19,934 nucleotides of DNA from Flavobacteriaceae bacterium (GTDB taxonomy: Bacteria; Bacteroidota; Bacteroidia; Flavobacteriales; Flavobacteriaceae), in contig JAQWON010000010.1 in the NCBI GenBank assembly GCA_029245825.1, positions 1-19,934 of the forward strand, in the 5' to 3' direction. The position numbers were made by a program, and so were the translations under genes. Positions within the stretch are counted from its first letter, which is position 1. Each line of letters begins with the position of its first letter. The notes under the pieces are model-generated. The model did not search any database and was not told the DNA's origin. It was given only the letters and a program-made list of their open reading frames with translations. This document shows positions 14,299 through 19,934 of the stretch, in pieces.

Positions 14299-15237
14299 AT
14301 GAATCTTATCAAAATCATAAAGAACAGGTCAGATATAGGAGCTGGTACCAGAGGATCTGATATGGGTATTGATGCAATTGAAATTGCTGCAATAAATCGC
14401 AAAAACAATTTTTTTAATATGCATCCATATACTGATATTGTAACACATAACGAGACTATATACAACAAAAACAAAAATACATTTGCAAAGAGAATAAATT
14501 TTGTTTGTGAGCAATGTGAGAGGTTGAGAGAAGAGGTGAAAAATGAATTACAAAAAGGATTCTTTCCTTTAATTTTATCAGGCGATCATTCATCAGCTCT
14601 TGGGAGTTTATCAGGTATTCAGATGGCAAATCCTGGTAAAGATATTGGGGTTATATGGTTGGATGCTCATGCAGATATTCATTCACCCTATAGTACTCCA
14701 TCGGGAAATATTCATGGAATGCCACTTGCAGCTGCTTTGGCAATTGATAACAAGGAATTTTCAAAAAATAATATTTCAAAATCAACTGAAAACAACTGGT
14801 TAAGAATGAAAAACATGGGAAGTAAATCTCCTCTTATAAAACCTGAAAATATTATCTATTTTGGGGTTAGAGACACTGAAAAAGAAGAAGATCAAATAAT
14901 TGATTCAAAAAAAATTAAAAATTTTTCTGTTGATCGAGTTCGTGATCTTGGATTGAAATCATCTATTGATGAAGCAATTAAAAGGTTAATTTCAACAGAT
15001 ATAATATATATCAGTTTTGACGTTGATGCTTTAGATTGTGATTTGCTCTCAAGAGGAACTGGCACACCTGTTTCAAAAGGATTTGTTTCAAAGGAGATAA
15101 TATCAATTATAAAAGGAATTAAAGAAACTGGAAAGCTTGCAGCGCTCGAAGTATGTGAAGTAAATCCTTTATTAGACAATAAAGGAAATCAAATGGCTGA
15201 GTCAGCATTTGAGATTATTTCTTCAGTATTAAGTTGA
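14299..15237 (+). CDS. Arginase family ureohydrolase
   Basis: This 312-residue protein is a manganese ureohydrolase. The metal ligands are all present: His97 in GDHS, Asp122, His124 and Asp126 in DAHADIH, and Asp241 and Asp243 in SFDVDALD. Glu287 in EVNP and the substrate loop SGNIHG (135-140) are the arginase version of that region (human arginase has SGNLHG), which favours L-arginine over agmatine, giving ornithine and urea. Related formimidoylglutamases cannot be excluded. GTGTPV (253-258) is also standard. It starts 4 bases after the aminotransferase stop, so the two genes should be coexpressed. The stop lies 8 bases from the converging aconitase stop, with no clear terminator between. 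Confidence 0.92.
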   Translation: MNLIKIIKNRSDIGAGTRGSDMGIDAIEIAAINRKNNFFNMHPYTDIVTHNETIYNKNKNTFAKRINFVCEQCERLREEVKNELQKGFFPLILSGDHSSALGSLSGIQMANPGKDIGVIWLDAHADIHSPYSTPSGNIHGMPLAAALAIDNKEFSKNNISKSTENNWLRMKNMGSKSPLIKPENIIYFGVRDTEKEEDQIIDSKKIKNFSVDRVRDLGLKSSIDEAIKRLISTDIIYISFDVDALDCDLLSRGTGTPVSKGFVSKEIISIIKGIKETGKLAALEVCEVNPLLDNKGNQMAESAFEIISSVLS

Positions 15238-15245
15238 TTTTGTTT

Positions 15246-17513
15246 TTAATTGAAACTACCTTTTTTTATAAGGTTAAGTGCAGAGCCCTCTTTAAACCAT
15301 TTTATTTGTTGTGTATTATATGAATGATTAACTGAAATTTCATCTTTAGAATTATCTGAGTGAATAATTTCAATCTTTAAAGGTTTTTCAGGAGAAAACT
15401 CTTTTAGATCTATAAAGTTAAATGTGTCATCTTCATGAATCAAATCATAATCATTCTCATTGCTAAAAGTAAGTGCTAACATCCCTTGTTTTTTGAGATT
15501 ACTTTCATGAATTCTCGCAAATGATTTAACTAAAACAACCATTACTCCAAGGTGGCGAGGCTCCATAGCAGCATGTTCTCGAGATGATCCTTCTCCATAA
15601 TTTTGATCTCCTACAACTATAGTTTTTATACCAGATTTTTTATATTCTCTTTGAACTTCAGGTACTCCCCCATATTCTCCAGTGATTTGATTTTTAATAA
15701 GGTTAGTTTTATTATTGAAAGCATTTATTGCGCCAATTAAACAGTTATTTGAAATATTGTCTAGATGACCTCTATATCTGAGCCAGGGACCAGCCATTGA
15801 AATATGATCAGTTGTACATTTACCATATGCCTTAATTAACAATTTTGCATTGAATAAGTTCTTTTTATCCCATGGTTCAAATGGTTCAAGAACCTGAAGT
15901 CTTTGAGAATTTTTTTTGATAACAACTTCAATATCTGAACCATTATCAGATGGCGGTACAAAACCATTATCTTCAAAATCAAATCCTTTAGGAGGAAGTT
16001 CTAATCCTTTTGGCGCATCTAGTCTTACCTCCTCACCATCTTCGTTTATAAGAGTGTCAGTAATTGGATTGAAGTCTAGCTTACCTGATATGGCAACTGC
16101 AGCAACCATTTCTGGAGATGCAACAAATGCATGAGTATTTGGATTTCCATCAGCTCGTTTTGAAAAGTTTCTATTAAAAGAATGAATTATGGAATTTTTT
16201 TCTTCTTTATCTGCGCCTTTCCGATCCCATTGACCGATACATGGGCCACAGGCGTTTGTAAATATTTTAGCTTCTAAGTTTTGAAAGATACCGATCAAAC
16301 CATCTCTTTCAGCAGTATATCTCACTTGTTCAGAACCAGGATTTATTCCAAATTCAGCTTTTGTTTTCAAATTTTTATCAACTGCTTGTTTAGCAATACT
16401 TGCGGCTCTTGAAAGATCTTCATAAGAAGAGTTTGTGCAAGATCCTATAAGTCCCCACTCAACTTTTAATGGCCATTTTTCTTTTTTTGCCTTTTCACTC
16501 ATATCTGCTACTGGAGTGGCAAGATCAGGAGTAAAGGGTCCATTTATATGGGGAGATAATGAATCCAAATCAATTTCAATTACTTGGTCAAAGTATTTTT
16601 CAGGATCTTTATAAACCTCGGGATCAGCAGTTAAATGTTCTTTTACATTGTTTGCAGCATCAGCAATATCATCTCTTCCTGTTGCCCTTAAATATCTTTC
16701 CATGGATAAATCATATCCAAATGTTGAGGTAGTAGCACCAACTTCAGCCCCCATATTACAAATTGTTCCTTTACCTGTACAGGACATAGATTTTGCCCCA
16801 GGGCCAAAGTATTCAATTATAGAACCTGTTCCGCCTTTGACGGATAGAATACCTGCAACTTTTAATATCACATCTTTTGGAGCAGTCCATCCATTTAATT
16901 CTCCAGTTAATTTAACTCCTATTAACTTAGGGAATTTGAGCTCCCAAGGCAATCCAGCCATTACATCAACTGCGTCAGCACCACCAACTCCTATTGCGAG
17001 CATTCCAAGACCCCCAGCATTAACAGTGTGGGAATCTGTTCCTATCATCATGCCGCCAGGAAAAGCATAATTTTCAAGAACTACTTGATGTATAATCCCA
17101 GCACCAGGCTTCCAAAATCCAATTCCGTATTTATTTGAAACAGACTCTAGAAAATTAAATACTTCAGCACTTACATTATTTGCGTTTTTTAGATCATTAA
17201 CTGCACCCTCTTTAGCTAAAATCAAGTGATCACAATGAACTGTTGTTGGAACAGCAACTTTTGGTTTGCCAGCTTGCATAAATTGCAATAGCGCCATTTG
17301 AGCAGTGGCGTCTTGGCAAGCTATTCGATCAGGTGCAAAATCAACATAATCTATACCTCTCGAATATTTTTTCGCTAATCTTATTTCCCATAAGTGAGCA
17401 TACAAAATTTTTTCACTTGAAGTTAAAGGTCTGTTAAGTATGTTTTTAGTTAATTTCACACGGGATTCAAGGTTTTCATAGACCCTTTTTATCATCTGAA
17501 TGTCAAAAGCCAT
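15246..17513 (-). CDS. Aconitate hydratase
   Basis: This 755-residue enzyme interconverts citrate and isocitrate through cis-aconitate in the TCA cycle, using a [4Fe-4S] cluster. The cluster ligands are Cys359 in GSCTNSS and Cys422 and Cys425 in NACGPCIGQ, which fit the 358/421/424 positions of mitochondrial aconitase. GTDSHTVNAGG (158-168) and GEGSSREHAA in the C-terminal swivel domain carry active-site residues. Its length and motifs put it in the mitochondrial-type group, shorter than AcnA/IRP1 (about 890) and AcnB (about 860). It is transcribed away from tuf from a promoter with an exact TAnnTTTGC box 20 bases before the ATG, and converges on arginase. Confidence 0.97.
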   Translation of the reverse strand: MAFDIQMIKRVYENLESRVKLTKNILNRPLTSSEKILYAHLWEIRLAKKYSRGIDYVDFAPDRIACQDATAQMALLQFMQAGKPKVAVPTTVHCDHLILAKEGAVNDLKNANNVSAEVFNFLESVSNKYGIGFWKPGAGIIHQVVLENYAFPGGMMIGTDSHTVNAGGLGMLAIGVGGADAVDVMAGLPWELKFPKLIGVKLTGELNGWTAPKDVILKVAGILSVKGGTGSIIEYFGPGAKSMSCTGKGTICNMGAEVGATTSTFGYDLSMERYLRATGRDDIADAANNVKEHLTADPEVYKDPEKYFDQVIEIDLDSLSPHINGPFTPDLATPVADMSEKAKKEKWPLKVEWGLIGSCTNSSYEDLSRAASIAKQAVDKNLKTKAEFGINPGSEQVRYTAERDGLIGIFQNLEAKIFTNACGPCIGQWDRKGADKEEKNSIIHSFNRNFSKRADGNPNTHAFVASPEMVAAVAISGKLDFNPITDTLINEDGEEVRLDAPKGLELPPKGFDFEDNGFVPPSDNGSDIEVVIKKNSQRLQVLEPFEPWDKKNLFNAKLLIKAYGKCTTDHISMAGPWLRYRGHLDNISNNCLIGAINAFNNKTNLIKNQITGEYGGVPEVQREYKKSGIKTIVVGDQNYGEGSSREHAAMEPRHLGVMVVLVKSFARIHESNLKKQGMLALTFSNENDYDLIHEDDTFNFIDLKEFSPEKPLKIEIIHSDNSKDEISVNHSYNTQQIKWFKEGSALNLIKKGSFN

Positions 17514-17533
17514 AAATCACTTATTTTAGATAT

Positions 17534-17542
17534 GCAAAAATA
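17534..17542 (-). promoter_or_regulatory. -7 promoter box of the aconitase gene
   Basis: On the minus strand this reads TATTTTTGC, an exact match to the Bacteroidota TAnnTTTGC element, 20 bases from the aconitase ATG. I see no TTG at the standard -33 position. The remaining 17543-17692 holds only AT-rich sequence and no ORF that I can support. Confidence 0.6.
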
Positions 17543-17692
17543 CAAAAAATTAAGATGGATTATTAATTTTATTAAAGCCCAAAAACTTTTAGAATGGTGA
17601 TGATTTTTAGTTCTTTATTATTTGTCAAATTTTTTAATTGTTTTTTGTAAGAAAAAATCTTTTAAATAAGCCGCATTTATTGAAAAATTTTA

Positions 17693-17701
17693 TAAATTTG
17701 C
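17693..17701 (+). promoter_or_regulatory. -7 promoter box of tuf
   Basis: TAAATTTGC matches TAnnTTTGC exactly, 31 bases before the EF-Tu ATG. A clear -33 TTTG at the usual distance is not visible. Confidence 0.6.
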
Positions 17702-17732
17702 TGCCTCTTAATTAATAAAGACAGAAAAAATT

Positions 17733-18920
17733 ATGGCTAAAGAAACTTTCGATCGGTCAAAACCACATTTAAATATTGGAACAATTGGCCACGTGGATCA
17801 TGGAAAAACTACGCTAACTGCTGCAATAACAAAAGTATTAGCAGACGCTGGTTTATCAGAAGCAAAAAGCTTTGATCAAATTGATAATGCCCCTGAAGAA
17901 AAAGAAAGAGGTATTACAATTAATACTTCTCATGTTGAATATCAAACTCAAAATCGTCATTATGCCCATGTTGATTGCCCAGGTCATGCTGATTATGTAA
18001 AAAATATGGTTACTGGTGCTGCTCAAATGGATGGTGCCATACTTGTTGTAGCTGCTACAGATGGACCTATGCCTCAAACTAGAGAGCACATATTATTAGG
18101 TCGCCAAGTTGGGGTGCCAAGAATTGTTGTTTTTCTAAATAAAGCTGATATGGTTGACGATCAAGAACTGCTCGAGCTAGTTGAGATGGAGGTTAGGGAA
18201 CAATTATCTTTTTATGACTATGATGGAGATAACACTCCAGTTATTCTAGGTTCTGCGCTTGGAGCATTAAATGGTGAACAGAAATGGGTAGATACAATTC
18301 TTAAACTTATGGAAGAAGTTGATAAATGGATAGAATTACCTGAGAGAGAAGTTGATAAAGATTTTCTTATGCCTGTTGAAGATGTTTTTTCAATTACAGG
18401 GAGAGGTACAGTTGCTACTGGAAGAATTGAGACAGGTGTTGCAAATACTGGAGATGAAGTTGATATAATTGGAATGGGAGCTGAAAAACTTAAGTCAACT
18501 GTTACTGGTGTTGAAATGTTTAGAAAAATTCTAGATCGTGGAGAAGCTGGAGATAATGTGGGAATTCTTCTAAGAGGTATTGAAAAAACAGACATAACAA
18601 GAGGAATGGTAATATGTAAACCTGCTTCAGTTAAACCTCATGCAAAATTTAAAGGTGAAGTTTACATCTTAAAAAAAGAAGAAGGTGGTAGACATACTCC
18701 CTTCCATAATAATTATAGACCTCAGTTTTATGTAAGAACAACTGATGTAACGGGAAATATTGTTCTCCCTGATGGAGTTGAAATGGTTATGCCGGGAGAC
18801 AATTTAACTATTACAGTAGATTTGATTCAGCCAATAGCATTAAATAAAGGGCTTCGCTTTGCAATTCGTGAAGGTGGAAGAACTGTTGGCGCTGGTCAGG
18901 TTACTGAAATTTTGGATTAA
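17733..18920 (+). CDS. tuf: Elongation factor Tu
   Basis: This 395-residue GTPase delivers aminoacyl-tRNA to the ribosome. The G1 loop GHVDHGKT is at residues 19-26, the switch region has RGITIN (59-64), DCPGHAD (81-87) carries the catalytic His85, and NKAD (136-139) is the guanine-specificity motif. Domains 2 and 3 follow, with FSITGRGTVATGRIE and the tRNA-contacting GGRHTPF near residue 317. Length and sequence are full and standard. It heads the conserved tuf-trnW-secE-nusG-rplK order, with a good -7 promoter element upstream and a long hairpin downstream. Confidence 0.99.
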   Translation: MAKETFDRSKPHLNIGTIGHVDHGKTTLTAAITKVLADAGLSEAKSFDQIDNAPEEKERGITINTSHVEYQTQNRHYAHVDCPGHADYVKNMVTGAAQMDGAILVVAATDGPMPQTREHILLGRQVGVPRIVVFLNKADMVDDQELLELVEMEVREQLSFYDYDGDNTPVILGSALGALNGEQKWVDTILKLMEEVDKWIELPEREVDKDFLMPVEDVFSITGRGTVATGRIETGVANTGDEVDIIGMGAEKLKSTVTGVEMFRKILDRGEAGDNVGILLRGIEKTDITRGMVICKPASVKPHAKFKGEVYILKKEEGGRHTPFHNNYRPQFYVRTTDVTGNIVLPDGVEMVMPGDNLTITVDLIQPIALNKGLRFAIREGGRTVGAGQVTEILD

Positions 18921-18941
18921 TTTAAGTTTTTAAACTAATTA

Positions 18942-18978
18942 ATAAGGTATTGGATAGCTTGACTATTCAATACCTTAT
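18942..18978 (+). terminator. Long hairpin after tuf, possible terminator or processing site
   Basis: A 16-bp stem (one G-U pair) with a CTTGA loop starts 21 bases after the EF-Tu stop and ends 12 bases before the tRNA-Trp gene. There is no T-tract after it, so it may be a partial terminator, an RNA-stabilising 3' end or a processing signal between tuf mRNA and the tRNA. Confidence 0.55.
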
Positions 18979-18990
18979 GTTACGATAATA

Positions 18991-19063
18991 TCGGGTTTAG
19001 GTCAGTTGGTAGAGCACTGGTCTCCAAAACCTGGTGTCGGGAGTTCGAGTCTCTCAACCCGTG
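18991..19063 (+). tRNA. trnW: tRNA-Trp (CCA anticodon)
   Basis: The sequence folds as a cloverleaf aligned to E. coli tRNA-Trp: D loop AGTTGGTA, anticodon loop CTCCAAA with CCA at 19024-19026, T stem GGGAG/CTCTC with loop TTCGAGT, and discriminator G at 19063. The 3' CCA is not encoded and must be added by the CCA enzyme. In this alignment positions 1 and 72 are both T and positions 28 and 42 are both T, giving two U-U mismatches in the acceptor and anticodon stems. Location between tuf and secE is conserved in Bacteroidota. Confidence 0.9.
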
Positions 19064-19081
19064 CGTAAAAGGAAGGAAAGT

Positions 19082-19279
19082 ATGAATACCGTTATTTCAT
19101 ATATCAAAAACTCATTCAAAGAATTAAGAGAAAATGTATCATGGACTCCAAGATTAGAATTACAACGGTTGGTAACTGTTGTTTTTGTCTTTTCAATAAT
19201 TTTTTCAATGGCAATCTGGGGTGCTGACACAGTGCTTTCTAAAATTGTAGGGATTTATTTTCAAATTATAGATAATTAA
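19082..19279 (+). CDS. secE: Preprotein translocase subunit SecE
   Basis: This 65-residue protein is the short, single-span form of SecE, which clamps SecY in the inner-membrane protein export channel. Residues 8-26 (YIKNSFKELRENVSWTPRL) form the conserved amphipathic helix with the E(L/N)..V.WP/T motif, and residues 30-58 are the membrane span. The frame is open upstream into the tRNA gene; I chose the ATG at 19082 because AAGGAAGGAAAG just before it is a purine-rich ribosome binding site, and the upstream part is translated tRNA. It is cotranscribed with nusG, whose ATG is one base after the SecE stop. Confidence 0.95.
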   Translation: MNTVISYIKNSFKELRENVSWTPRLELQRLVTVVFVFSIIFSMAIWGADTVLSKIVGIYFQIIDN

Positions 19280-19280
19280 T

Positions 19281-19832
19281 ATGGCGGAAATTGGGACTAA
19301 AAACTGGTATGTTGTTAGAGCTGTTAGTGGTCAGGAATCTAAAATTAAAGATCATATAATGGCAGAAATAACTCGATTAGGATTCCAAAATGAAGTTGAA
19401 GATATTTTAGTTCCAACAGAAAAAGTAATACAAATTCGTAATGGTAAAAAAATAAGTAAAGAGCGTGTTTATTTCCCTGGCTACATAATGATTAAAGCAA
19501 ATTTATCCGGTGAAATACCTCACGCTATTCGCTCTGTTACAAATGTGATCGGATTTCTAGGAGAGACCAAAGGAGGCGATCCCATACCCTTAAGACCTGC
19601 AGAAGTTAATAGAATGTTGGGTAAAGTAGATGAGCTTGCCATTTCTGTAGATCAAATATCTATTCCCTTTATCATTGGGGAAAGTGTCAAAGTAATAGAT
19701 GGTCCTTTTAATGGATTTACGGGATCTGTTGAAAAAATTAATGAAGAGAAAAGAAAACTTGAGGTAATGGTAAAAATATTCGGGAGAAAGACTCCATTGG
19801 AGTTAAGCTATATGCAAGTTGAAAAAAATTAA
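19281..19832 (+). CDS. nusG: Transcription termination/antitermination protein NusG
   Basis: This 183-residue protein binds the RNA polymerase clamp, modulates pausing and Rho-dependent termination, and links transcription to translation through S10. The NGN domain begins NWYVVRAVSGQESKIKDHI (residues 8-26) and includes FPGYIMIKANL. The C-terminal KOW domain is VKVIDGPFNGFTGSVEKIN (about 136-154), with the closing LELSYMQVEK. Length is normal. It lies one base after the secE stop codon and 44 bases before rplK. Confidence 0.98.
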   Translation: MAEIGTKNWYVVRAVSGQESKIKDHIMAEITRLGFQNEVEDILVPTEKVIQIRNGKKISKERVYFPGYIMIKANLSGEIPHAIRSVTNVIGFLGETKGGDPIPLRPAEVNRMLGKVDELAISVDQISIPFIIGESVKVIDGPFNGFTGSVEKINEEKRKLEVMVKIFGRKTPLELSYMQVEKN

Positions 19833-19876
19833 CTAATATTTTTGAATTTAAATTATTAAGAAAACAAAATTTAAGA

Positions 19877-19934
19877 ATGGCAAAGCAGATAAGTAAAGTT
19901 TTAAAGTTACAAATTAGAGGAGGTGCTGCAAACC
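19877..19934 (+). CDS. rplK: 50S ribosomal protein L11, 5' end
   Basis: The last 58 bases encode MAKQISKVLKLQIRGGAAN, the normal N-terminus of L11, which forms the GTPase-associated stalk base with 23S rRNA. The gene runs off the window end. The position after nusG is as in other bacteria, so rplA, rplJ and rplL are expected beyond the edge. Confidence 0.96.
   Translation, partial: MAKQISKVLKLQIRGGAAN

Noticed and set aside
14892..15179. A 95-codon minus-strand ORF inside arginase
   Set aside because: It is antisense to conserved arginase motifs and has no protein-like pattern of its own.
16648..17070. A 140-codon plus-strand ORF inside aconitase
   Set aside because: It is the antisense frame of a highly conserved enzyme, with low-complexity Ala/Pro/Ser content and no start region or promoter.
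18218..18595. A 125-codon minus-strand ORF inside tuf
   Set aside because: It is an antisense shadow of EF-Tu, rich in Ser, Pro and Thr, with no recognisable motifs.
19034..19081. Upstream extension of SecE
   Set aside because: It overlaps the tRNA-Trp gene and translates its T arm; the ATG at 19082 has a purine-rich binding site.
1..19934. CRISPR arrays, insertion sequences, phage or defence genes
   Set aside because: I looked for regularly spaced repeats, terminal inverted repeats with transposase motifs, and nuclease, helicase or toxin families, and found none.

Overview
This window looks like chromosomal DNA from a low-GC marine member of the Bacteroidota, probably a flavobacterium. The evidence is the strongly AT-rich composition, secreted proteins with short 'SYSQD', 'SAQQ' or 'INAQ' cleavage regions, lipoproteins, families restricted to Bacteroidota (DUF4920, DUF4468, a TonB-plug-like protein), promoter elements of the TAnnTTTG type with few classical Shine-Dalgarno sites, and the conserved tuf-trnW-secE-nusG-rplK order. 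The organism assignment is an inference; no rRNA gene is present.

Layout. Positions 1-1710 carry the 3' part of a sugar phosphate isomerase/epimerase and a secreted PIG-L/LmbE-type deacetylase, closed by a strong hairpin terminator that also serves the converging cold shock gene. Positions 2155-4093 hold small envelope genes on the plus strand: a DUF4920 protein, a tiny lipoprotein, a membrane-tethered histidine phosphatase and an NTF2-like lipoprotein. Positions 4161-5895 are a tight three-gene minus-strand operon: NADPH-dependent FMN reductase, pirin and a plug-domain-only protein. Positions 6002-9059 are a plus-strand cluster of a secreted SUMF1/FGE-like protein lacking the catalytic cysteines, a Tat-exported Gfo/Idh/MocA oxidoreductase and a secreted protein of unknown function, ended by a strong terminator. 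A 36-residue membrane ORF and an outer-membrane barrel protein follow, then an MFS transporter on the minus strand, a 51-residue small ORF with its own promoter, two secreted minus-strand proteins (one DUF4468), a DUF4177-like secreted protein, a class V aminotransferase and arginase pair, and aconitase on the minus strand. From 17693 to the end lies the housekeeping block: EF-Tu, tRNA-Trp, SecE, NusG and the start of ribosomal protein L11.

How the genes fit together. The isomerase, deacetylase, SUMF1-like, Gfo/Idh/MocA and MFS genes suggest uptake and processing of sugars in a particle- or polysaccharide-associated lifestyle. No SusC/SusD pair, sulfatase or glycoside hydrolase is visible, so this is not a classical polysaccharide utilisation locus. 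The arginase pair suggests arginine or guanidino-compound catabolism, and aconitase belongs to the TCA cycle. The last 2.2 kb are translation, secretion and transcription machinery.

I see no defence system, CRISPR array, transposon or phage genes. The less ordinary points are the stand-alone plug-like protein, the cysteine-less SUMF1-like protein beside the Tat-exported oxidoreductase, two small ORFs, promoter boxes so close to ATG codons that some transcripts may be leaderless, and a tRNA-Trp with two U-U mismatches.
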